NCBI GenBank assembly: GCA_024224995.1
Contig: JAAENB010000210.1
Span: 1 to 5,800, forward strand
DNA length: 5,800 nt
Direction of reading: 5' to 3'
Source of the DNA: a bacterium
GTDB taxonomy: Bacteria > Spirochaetota > UBA4802 > UBA5550
Below are positions 1 to 4,364 of this stretch, in pieces. Numbering within the stretch: the first letter of the stretch is position 1; each line of letters opens with the position of its first letter. The position numbers and the translations under genes were made by a program. The notes below the pieces were generated by a model. The model saw only the letters and a list, made by a program, of their open reading frames with translations, did not search any database and was not told where the DNA came from.

Positions 1-1
1 A

Positions 2-151
2 TATAAAAATATTATAAAGAAAGCAGATCCTTCGGAAGATGAATTATCCGAAAAAACAGACTTACGAATTTATTTAAAGCAGATTCCTTCGTGGTTGGCG
101 CCCGAGATTAAGATTGAATTTGACTCTATTGTTGATTTTTTATTGAGATAG
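2..151 (+). CDS. C-terminal fragment of an unrecognised protein
   Basis: The frame is open from the left edge to a TAG at 149-151, giving 49 residues; the start lies outside the window. The tail is mixed charged and hydrophobic, with the run IPSWLAPEIKIEF followed by DSIVDFLLR at the end, which looks like a soluble helical C-terminus. No signal, membrane segment or catalytic motif is visible, and I do not recognise the family. The same frame stays open for 18 more codons after the TAG, to a TAA at 206-208, so a premature stop cannot be excluded. The next gene is convergent (ends at 225), and no convincing terminator hairpin is visible between them. Moderately sure it is coding, because of the open frame and plausible amino-acid mix. 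Confidence 0.5.
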   Translation, partial: YKNIIKKADPSEDELSEKTDLRIYLKQIPSWLAPEIKIEFDSIVDFLLR

Positions 152-224
152 AAAGAGATAGAGATCACAGGTAGAAATATCGCAAGAACAGCTGCTAAAT
201 ATATTTAATGAGATTATTGTTCCC

Positions 225-716
225 CTAGAGATCCTGAAACCCCTCTTCATTCACCCCATCACTAACCTGCACCAGCTCAAACGAAGAAGTCACGGACTCA
301 TTTTTCCGAACAGCAAAATCTATTACGGAGCTTCCGTTTTCCAGGTCCGCGAAAAAGAAACCGATCTCTTGCCCAAAGGAATCAGCTGCCCAAAAGAAAT
401 AAAACCTGTTCCCCAATCTTCTATCGATAAGAATAGAGTTTAAGCCTTTGACAAAATTGATATTATCAATCCATCCGTCATCCTCTACAGAAAATGAATA
501 TTCTTTTGCGTCTACAACAAGCGTGATCACTCTTTCTTCACCCTGGCGGCCGGAAAAAGATTTTAGCGTTAACTCACCTTTTGTCAAAGCGAAAAGATCT
601 TCAATTAAGGACTTATAATCATCAACGTCGTCTACAGACTCACCATCGGTGACATAAATATTTTCTTTTCCCATATTTCTTTCAATGTAGTTTTCAAATG
701 TAGTGTAGTTATGCAT
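225..716 (-). CDS. Small acidic hypothetical protein
   Basis: A 163-residue soluble protein without signal peptide or membrane segment. It is rich in Asp and Glu, with an acidic patch near residues 24-33 (DGESVDDVDD). The middle has beta-type alternation (ITLVVDAKEYSFSVEDDGWID, about residues 64-84). It is followed by LNSILIDRRLGNRFYFFWAADSFGQEIGFFFADLENG, about 92-128. The pattern W-x-D, LN, RRxxxRFYFF and GQExGFFFAD resembles small cytoplasmic proteins often found as immunity-like partners or orphans, but I cannot name a family. The ATG at 716 is the first possible start: an in-frame TAA lies six codons upstream. Its ribosome site is weak, so a downstream ATG at residue 15 (NMGKEN) is an alternative. 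GC is about 47-52% in two sampled lines, clearly above the neighbouring + strand gene. Confidence 0.7.
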   Translation of the reverse strand: MHNYTTFENYIERNMGKENIYVTDGESVDDVDDYKSLIEDLFALTKGELTLKSFSGRQGEERVITLVVDAKEYSFSVEDDGWIDNINFVKGLNSILIDRRLGNRFYFFWAADSFGQEIGFFFADLENGSSVIDFAVRKNESVTSSFELVQVSDGVNEEGFQDL

Positions 717-836
717 AGTATAATCCGGCTTTTATAAGCTATAATTTCATATCCCCCGTCAAGCACTTTTTGTTCATTCAAAAAAGAGAACATTTAGAAA
801 ATATTCTTGCAAATTATTGTTCGACTTGTTAATACG

Positions 837-865
837 TTGCTTATGCAAACAAATCTTTTTATATA
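837..865 (+). promoter_or_regulatory. Possible promoter of the gene at 885
   Basis: TTGCTT (837-842) is separated by 17 bases from TATATA (860-865). This predicts transcription starting near 872, just before the ATG at 885. Both boxes deviate from consensus and the region is AT-rich, so a chance match is possible. If real, it argues against the further upstream TTG (807) and ATG (843) starts. Confidence 0.35.
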
Positions 866-884
866 TCGATATTTTAAACTCGGG

Positions 885-1415
885 ATGAATCCTTTCAAGA
901 GTACTTCGGAACTACCTGATAATGAAATTATTTATTTTATGGAAGAACACTTTCCTAATCATAGATGGTTTCATGCCAATCCCGAAGAAAGAATAAGAAA
1001 CCGGAAAATAAACGAAAAATGGTTATATGAAAAATTTCTTTTTGCAGGTGGAGAACCAAAAACAAATTATCCTTGCTACTTTACACTTGGGAAATCATTA
1101 TTTTTAAAGAATTTCGAATCATTTGATGGTAAATCTGCTGAAGTAAAAATACCATTAGACTTATTTTCATCTAAAAACATTAGCTTTACTTATCCCGATA
1201 GCTTTTTTTCAAAGTGGCTTAGTGAGAACAAAGATCACGAACTTTACAACAGTGAGTTAAATGGTAAAATTTTTATGTTAGATGAAATTCTCAATTTGTT
1301 GTCTCAAAATAAAATTCCCAAAAACGTATATATGGATACTCCAAACTATAAATACCATTTCTATATTGAATCACAAGTCTGGGATTATGATATCCTGGAA
1401 CAGTATAAAAAATAA
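885..1415 (+). CDS. AT-rich hypothetical protein, 176 aa
   Basis: Soluble protein with no signal or membrane segment. From the ATG at 885 it reads MNPFKSTSELPDNE and has aromatic- and Asn/Lys-rich composition. Recognisable blocks are NHRWFHANPEERIRNRKI (about 24-41), GGEPKTNYPCYFTLGKSLFL (about 54-73), IPLDLFSSKNISFTYPDSFF (about 88-107) and GKIFMLDEILNLL (about 127-139). I do not recognise the family. The order suggests an N-terminal helical part, then a mixed alpha/beta domain. Start choice: the frame is open back to a TTG at 807 and an ATG at 843 (202 or 189 residues), but a candidate promoter at 837-865 overlaps those starts. No start has a good Shine-Dalgarno site. Sampled lines are only about 23-30% GC, far below the genes on either side, suggesting recent acquisition. 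The stop is TAA at 1413-1415. Confidence 0.65.
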   Translation: MNPFKSTSELPDNEIIYFMEEHFPNHRWFHANPEERIRNRKINEKWLYEKFLFAGGEPKTNYPCYFTLGKSLFLKNFESFDGKSAEVKIPLDLFSSKNISFTYPDSFFSKWLSENKDHELYNSELNGKIFMLDEILNLLSQNKIPKNVYMDTPNYKYHFYIESQVWDYDILEQYKK

Positions 1416-1449
1416 AAGACCCTGGATGGGGATTATTTGAATCGTTCCG

Positions 1450-1484
1450 GTACCTCAGAGCGCTTTTAAAGAGCTCTGAGGTGC
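1450..1484. terminator. Hairpin after the AT-rich gene, possible terminator
   Basis: ACCTCAGAGC (1452-1461) and GCTCTGAGGT (1473-1482) are perfect 10-bp arms around an 11-nt loop. A G-T and a G-C pair at the base can extend the stem. It lies 35 bases after the stop of the upstream gene. No T-run follows directly (the next T stretch is at 1506-1511), so intrinsic termination is not certain; RNA stabilisation or a protein site are alternatives. Confidence 0.45.
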
Positions 1485-1512
1485 AGAAGCCAATTAAGCG
1501 AAAAATTTTTTG

Positions 1513-1540
1513 TTGACATCTCCCCTGTTTATGTTAAAAA
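1513..1540 (+). promoter_or_regulatory. Promoter of the lipoprotein gene
   Basis: A perfect TTGACA (1513-1518) precedes TAAAAA (1535-1540) with a 16-base spacer. TG at 1532-1533 gives an extended -10 (TG-N-TAAAAA). The start of transcription would fall near 1547, 18 bases before the ATG, with AAAGGGG at 1551-1557 as ribosome site. Confidence 0.55.
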
Positions 1541-1564
1541 TCATTTAAAAAAAGGGGTACATAA

Positions 1565-2596
1565 ATGAAAAAAATAAAATTCACCGGTAGTACACTTTTA
1601 GCAATCCTGGCATTACTCATGATCAGTTCCTGTTCCGGCAAGACGCGCATGGACGAAGTAAAAGTCCATCCAGTATTTAAGAATTTCGCGCCGAAAGAAC
1701 AGACCTTTAGCATAAATCCATTCATACAAAATACGGTAAAAGGAAAAAGAGGAACAAAACTGCGAATACCGGGCAAAGCTTTTGATATGGACTATGATGA
1801 TCTTAAATGCCATGAAGTGGTTGAGATTAAGCTGATAGAAGTAGTAGACAATCTTGATTTCGCGGCGTCAGGAATAGGTCTTCTTTATTATAATGAGCAT
1901 ACGGGGGAAGAAGAAGTTATGGAATCGGCCGGCATGTTCAAAGTTGCTGCCGTGTATGATAATGAAGAACTTGGTTTGAGAGAAGGAAAGAAAATTACGG
2001 TTTTATTTCCAAATATAGTGCCCGGTGAAAAATTCAATGTTTATAAACTTAATTCCGATGGGCAATGGGAATATAATGGTCATAACCAGGTAATAGGGTA
2101 TGATGACTATGAGAGACCAATATATAGAAAAAAAATTCAAAAAAGGATAGTAGCAGTAAGAAAATATTTAATTAATGAGTTAACATTCTATAACTTTGAT
2201 TCTCCGCGTAAGGATTCCGCCTGCATTAAAGGTTCAATTGATGTTGATCCGGAAAAATTGATTCAATTTTATCTTATGGGGATCAGCAAAAAAGGGTATT
2301 ATTATAAATATGATTGGGTAAAAGGAAGCAACTTTTCAACAAGCTTTTTTCAGAGAACGGATGTAATAATTGTAGTTATAACGGAAGATGGGAAAATTGG
2401 AAAAAGTAAAAAATTCAATACCGGTGACAGGTGGGGCCATTTTAGAACACCAATGGGGCCGCATAATTATTGCAAAATGATTGGCAATATCAAACCCGTA
2501 GCAGTTGATGAAAAAATATTAAAGGATCGTAAGAAATTTAATAAATTTCTTGGTTTAAAAGACGAAAAAAAATATAAAACAAAGTATCCGAAATAA
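1565..2596 (+). CDS. Outer-membrane-type lipoprotein with Bacteroidota-like beta domain
   Basis: A 343-residue lipoprotein. Residues 1-22 form a signal peptide (charged MKKIK, hydrophobic core about 9-20) ending in the lipobox I20-S-S-C23. Cys23 would be lipidated after signal peptidase II cleavage. Ser at +2 gives no inner-membrane retention signal, so the outer membrane is the likely site. Residues about 58-150 contain GTKLRIPGKAFD, VEIKLIEVVDNLDF, MESAGMFKVAA and GKKITVLFP. From memory this order matches a beta-sandwich region common in Bacteroidota surface proteins (GTxxxIPxxAFxD, then ExxExxxxxDM, then LESxGM). LTFYNFDSPR (about 206-215) and a second beta-rich segment (about 221-290) follow. 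The tail is Lys-rich. The ATG has AAAGGGG seven bases upstream. Function is unknown: a surface or scaffold role is inference from the fold. It is convergent with the barrel gene. Confidence 0.85.
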   Translation: MKKIKFTGSTLLAILALLMISSCSGKTRMDEVKVHPVFKNFAPKEQTFSINPFIQNTVKGKRGTKLRIPGKAFDMDYDDLKCHEVVEIKLIEVVDNLDFAASGIGLLYYNEHTGEEEVMESAGMFKVAAVYDNEELGLREGKKITVLFPNIVPGEKFNVYKLNSDGQWEYNGHNQVIGYDDYERPIYRKKIQKRIVAVRKYLINELTFYNFDSPRKDSACIKGSIDVDPEKLIQFYLMGISKKGYYYKYDWVKGSNFSTSFFQRTDVIIVVITEDGKIGKSKKFNTGDRWGHFRTPMGPHNYCKMIGNIKPVAVDEKILKDRKKFNKFLGLKDEKKYKTKYPK

Positions 2597-2607
2597 TTTA
2601 AGCGGAG

Positions 2608-2630
2608 CCGGCGGCTGGGACGGCCGCCGG
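2608..2630. terminator. GC-rich hairpin between convergent genes
   Basis: CCGGCGGC (2608-2615) and GCCGCCGG (2623-2630) form a perfect 8-bp GC-only stem with a 7-nt loop. It sits in the 35 bases between the ends of the lipoprotein gene and the minus-strand barrel gene. Its position fits a shared bidirectional terminator, but neither side has a strong T-run. Confidence 0.5.
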
Positions 2631-2631
2631 A

Positions 2632-3126
2632 CTAATCCCAAAAATTATATAAAACTGTTGCTCCAGCATAGAATTCATTCTCATGTCCTTTCCCGTAAAA
2701 ATTCCCCCCTATTGATACAAATACCGGGAACTGTTTGTATGGCAGCAAAACGCTCAGGCCGAAATATCCGCCGGGAGAAAAAGGATCATCGCTATCATTG
2801 ACGCGGTACGCGTAGGCGAATCCAAACTCCAATCCAATAACAAAAAACATGGGTAATAACCCGATTTTCCCGTTTACACTCCCTTCGTTAAATCTATATC
2901 CAACATCCATATTAATAAAGGCAGATAACATATGATGAAGACCGAATCGATAACTGAGATAGACCCCACCGTCGTGAGTGCTCTCGGTTTTCGCGTAATC
3001 CCCGGTAATCCCTAAACCGGATACTGAAAAGCCGGCACCTCTCACATCGTCCCCATGGACATCTTCAGTTCCTGCCATAAACAAAAGGCAGGTAATTATT
3101 ACAATCACCGATATGTTTATTTTCAT
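2632..3126 (-). CDS. Small outer-membrane beta-barrel protein candidate
   Basis: A 164-residue exported protein. MKINISVIVIITCLLFMAG forms a Sec signal peptide, with cleavage likely after VHG (about residue 25), leaving about 140 residues. The mature part alternates glycine and aromatic residues in short strands: GAGFSVSGLGITGDY, GGVYLSYRFG, INMDVGYRF, GLEFGFAYAYRV, GYFGLSVLL, VFVSIGGNFYG. It ends in GATVLYNFWD, with aromatics near the C-terminus as in BAM-inserted barrels. The length would suit an 8-stranded barrel (inference). A longer frame starts at a GTG at 3135, but AAGGTGG lies five bases before the ATG at 3126 and overlaps that GTG, so the ATG is preferred. Function (adhesion, channel or structural) cannot be told from sequence. 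It has its own strong promoter. Confidence 0.8.
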   Translation of the reverse strand: MKINISVIVIITCLLFMAGTEDVHGDDVRGAGFSVSGLGITGDYAKTESTHDGGVYLSYRFGLHHMLSAFINMDVGYRFNEGSVNGKIGLLPMFFVIGLEFGFAYAYRVNDSDDPFSPGGYFGLSVLLPYKQFPVFVSIGGNFYGKGHENEFYAGATVLYNFWD

Positions 3127-3143
3127 AGTATCCACCTTAAAAA

Positions 3144-3172
3144 ATTTTAAGATGGTTCGGAGGTTTTGTCAA
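3144..3172 (-). promoter_or_regulatory. Strong promoter of the barrel gene
   Basis: Read on the minus strand, TTGACA (3172-3167) is followed after exactly 17 bases by TAAAAT (3149-3144), a near-consensus sigma-70 promoter. The predicted start is near 3137, just ahead of the AAGGTGG ribosome site and the ATG at 3126. It is divergent from the promoter at 3226-3252. Confidence 0.75.
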
Positions 3173-3225
3173 CTATTTATAAAGCCTGCTGAGAGGAGAG
3201 TTTTAGAAAAAAACCAGGGTTATTC

Positions 3226-3252
3226 TTGACAAACAGATGTATTCCATATTAT
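3226..3252 (+). promoter_or_regulatory. Promoter of the nucleotidyltransferase operon
   Basis: A perfect TTGACA (3226-3231) is followed by TATTAT (3247-3252; 5 of 6 to consensus) with a 15-base spacer, shorter than the ideal 17. The predicted start is near 3259-3260, only two or three bases before the ATG at 3262. That would make the mRNA essentially leaderless. The TTG of the -35 box is also the most upstream in-frame start codon, which makes that start unlikely. Confidence 0.55.
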
Positions 3253-3261
3253 TGTTATGAA

Positions 3262-3729
3262 ATGAATCAATATAATGAATTTATACAGGTATTAAAAGCA
3301 TTAGAAGAACAAAAAGTCGATTATATTCTTATTGGGGGCTTTGCTGTTTTTCTACATGGTTTTAGAAGATTTACCGAAGATATTGATCTTTTTATCAAAA
3401 TGATTCCGGAAAACGTGGAACATTTAAGAAAAGCATTACACTCAGTATTTCAAGATTCATCAATTAATGAGATAACCTTAGATGAATTAACGGATTACCC
3501 GGTAATCCGTTACGGAACCCCCGATAATTTTTACATTGATATTATTTCGCGCCTGGGGGAAATGGCGGCTTATGAAGACCTGGAATATGAAACGATCGAC
3601 TACCAGGGAGTCAAGATTAAAATCGCTACACCGGAAACACTCTTTGATCTTAAAAAAGATACGGTAAGACCCCAGGATAAACAGGACGCGATGTTTTTGC
3701 ACGAACTTATAAAAAATAAAAAAAAATAA
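3262..3729 (+). CDS. Nucleotidyltransferase, AbiEii/DUF6036-like (MNT fold), putative toxin
   Basis: A 155-residue minimal nucleotidyltransferase of the pol-beta fold. The signature is visible: Gly25-Gly26 in LIGGFAVFLHG, Asp40-x-Asp42 in TEDIDLFI as the metal-binding pair, and a third carboxylate, Asp93, in FYIDIISRLG. The tail ATPETLFDLKKDTVRPQDKQDAMFLHEL (about 122-149) matches the family pattern in which a Lys and Arg/Lys-Asp block closes the site. Relatives (AbiEii, MenA-type, DUF6036) transfer nucleotides, in some cases to tRNA, and act as toxins of two-gene systems; that activity here is inference. The frame is open back to a TTG at 3226, but that codon lies inside the -35 box, and homologues begin close to the ATG used here. 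No Shine-Dalgarno is present. A 25-nt palindrome lies inside the gene (3488-3512). The partner gene follows after 12 bases. Confidence 0.85.
   Translation: MNQYNEFIQVLKALEEQKVDYILIGGFAVFLHGFRRFTEDIDLFIKMIPENVEHLRKALHSVFQDSSINEITLDELTDYPVIRYGTPDNFYIDIISRLGEMAAYEDLEYETIDYQGVKIKIATPETLFDLKKDTVRPQDKQDAMFLHELIKNKKK
3488..3512. repeat. 25-nt palindrome inside the nucleotidyltransferase gene
   Basis: TAACGGATTACC (3488-3499) and GGTAATCCGTTA (3501-3512) are perfect 12-bp inverted arms separated by a single C. They encode the residues around TDYPVIRY. Possible roles are a repressor operator, a transcription-pausing or RNA hairpin site, or coincidence of codons. No second copy is visible in the window. 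Confidence 0.8.
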
Positions 3730-3733
3730 GAGG
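3728..3733 (+). promoter_or_regulatory. Ribosome site of the partner gene
   Basis: AAGAGG overlaps the TAA stop of the nucleotidyltransferase (3727-3729) and lies eight bases before the GTG at 3742. It decides the GTG start and suggests translational coupling of the two genes. Confidence 0.7.
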
Positions 3734-3741
3734 TAATCCCG

Positions 3742-3987
3742 GTGCCGGTTTATAAGTACAAATCATTTGAAGAAGCCGAAAAGGCCTTATGGAATTTTAA
3801 CCCCGATGAAGATTACTACAAAAATGCCTCAGAGCTCTGGGACATGGCAAATAAACTCTCCCCTGTTAAATGCCGCAGAGGAATATTTAAATTCCGCACA
3901 ATTGAAGAAGCGAATAAACATCGAATGGAATGGGAGCTTGAAAACGCGATACAATTGCGTAAGGAAAGAGATTCTCTGAAGTCCTGA
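3742..3987 (+). CDS. Small partner protein of the nucleotidyltransferase, putative antitoxin
   Basis: An 81-residue charged soluble protein starting at GTG, 12 bases after the nucleotidyltransferase stop, with a good ribosome site. Two related motifs are visible: YKYKSFEEAEKALW (4-17) and FKFRTIEEANKHRMEW (49-64), each of the form aromatic-K-aromatic-K/R-S/T-x-E-E-A-x-K-...-W. Between them is a helix-like stretch NASELWDMANKLSP (28-41). I recall small proteins of this type beside DUF6036/AbiEii-like nucleotidyltransferases. The pairing suggests it binds or restrains the enzyme, or hands it a substrate; this is inference. It is not an HEPN protein (no R-x4-6-H motif) and shows no helix-turn-helix. 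The gene order is enzyme first. TGA is at 3985-3987. Confidence 0.75.
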   Translation: MPVYKYKSFEEAEKALWNFNPDEDYYKNASELWDMANKLSPVKCRRGIFKFRTIEEANKHRMEWELENAIQLRKERDSLKS

Positions 3988-4000
3988 TGTTCCTGCATCC

Positions 4001-4094
4001 GGCCTTGAAGTAGTATGGGCTCTTTGGGTTGTGAGGACTGTTTGAGCAGAGCGAGTTCCGCAGCAATCCAAAGAGCCCATACTACTTCAAGGCC
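4001..4094. repeat. Long perfect inverted repeat with a conserved-looking loop
   Basis: Two perfect 27-bp arms (4001-4027 and 4068-4094) flank a 40-nt centre. Five further pairs including two G-U (4028-4032 with 4063-4067) extend the RNA stem to 32 bp, leaving a 30-nt loop at 4033-4062. The loop contains GGACT, then GAGCAGAGCGAG, then AGTTCC, which can pair again with a one-base bulge. The element begins 14 bases after the partner gene stop. No T-run follows and no clear target duplication flanks it. It could be a REP-like or MITE-like element, a replication-slippage product, or a 3' RNA stabiliser; a simple terminator is unlikely. Confidence 0.85.
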
Positions 4095-4120
4095 CACGCA
4101 CAAGCAAAATTTAGTTTCTT

Positions 4121-4230
4121 GAGAGCAGCTCTCCGCGCAAGGGATACGCAGGGTTTAGTCCGGAGGTCTTCCGCAGGACCGGAGCGAAGCGGAGCCCGGA
4201 GAAGCCCGGCCCGCAGGGTGCGCCCAAATC
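4121..4230. repeat. GC-rich noncoding island, repeat-like
   Basis: By hand count, 75 of 110 bases are G or C (68%) in an otherwise about 40% region. It opens with GAGAGCAGCTCTC, a 5-bp hairpin. It contains CCGGAG three times (4160, 4179, 4196), CGCAGGG twice (4147, 4212) and GGAGCGAAGCGGAG (4181-4194). Open frames here give Arg/Ala/Pro-rich peptides typical of spurious translation and are not believed. Its composition and short internal repeats resemble a dispersed genomic repeat, but only one copy is in view. Confidence 0.6.
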
Positions 4231-4258
4231 AACTGAACCGCACGATTTTTTGCAAATT

Positions 4259-4314
4259 TTGCATGCAACAAGAAAAATTTTCATTGACAAAATCAACACA
4301 TTGTATACATACAA
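4259..4314 (+). promoter_or_regulatory. Promoter region of the exported-protein gene with two dyads
   Basis: A perfect TTGACA lies at 4284-4289. The -10 is unclear: TATACA (4304-4309, 14-base spacer) or TACATA (4306-4311, 16-base spacer). TTGCATGCAA, a 10-bp perfect palindrome, lies at 4259-4268 upstream of the -35. TTGTAT-AC-ATACAA, a dyad with 6-bp arms, at 4301-4314, overlaps the -10 and could be an operator. A small stem, ACCGG/CCGGT (4320-4333), follows in the leader. Confidence 0.45.
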
Positions 4315-4352
4315 ACACAACCGGCTGGCCGGTATTTCAAAAATAAATAATC

Positions 4353-4359
4353 AGGAGGT
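4353..4359 (+). promoter_or_regulatory. Ribosome site AGGAGGT
   Basis: A full-consensus AGGAGGT ending five bases before the ATG at 4365. It is the strongest ribosome site in the window and fixes the start of the exported protein. Confidence 0.85.
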
Positions 4360-4364
4360 CAATT

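Noticed and set aside
3127..3135. GTG at 3135 as start of the barrel protein
   Set aside because: It overlaps the AAGGTGG that serves as ribosome site for the ATG at 3126 and has no ribosome site of its own.
3226..3261. TTG at 3226 as start of the nucleotidyltransferase
   Set aside because: This codon is part of a perfect -35 box, has no ribosome site, and adds a Cys/Tyr-rich stretch before the typical family N-terminus.
4001..4094. Integron attC site
   Set aside because: The length fits, but the arms are perfectly complementary and lack the RYYYAAC/GTTRRRY ends and the unpaired extrahelical bases of attC sites.
4001..4094. Intrinsic terminator of the nucleotidyltransferase operon
   Set aside because: The stem is far longer than usual and is followed by CACGCACAAG rather than a T-run. 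It may still affect the RNA end, but not as a standard terminator.
3816..4103. Minus-strand open frames opposite the partner gene and the hairpin
   Set aside because: They overlap the well-supported partner gene and the inverted repeat, have no ribosome site and no recognisable protein pattern.
4121..4230. tRNA or other standard RNA gene in the GC-rich island
   Set aside because: No T-loop GGTTCRA-type consensus or cloverleaf arms could be found.
4119..4346. Arg/Ala/Pro-rich open frame across the GC island
   Set aside because: It starts at TTG without a ribosome site, is composed of translated GC-rich repeat, then runs through the promoter of the next gene. It looks like spurious translation.
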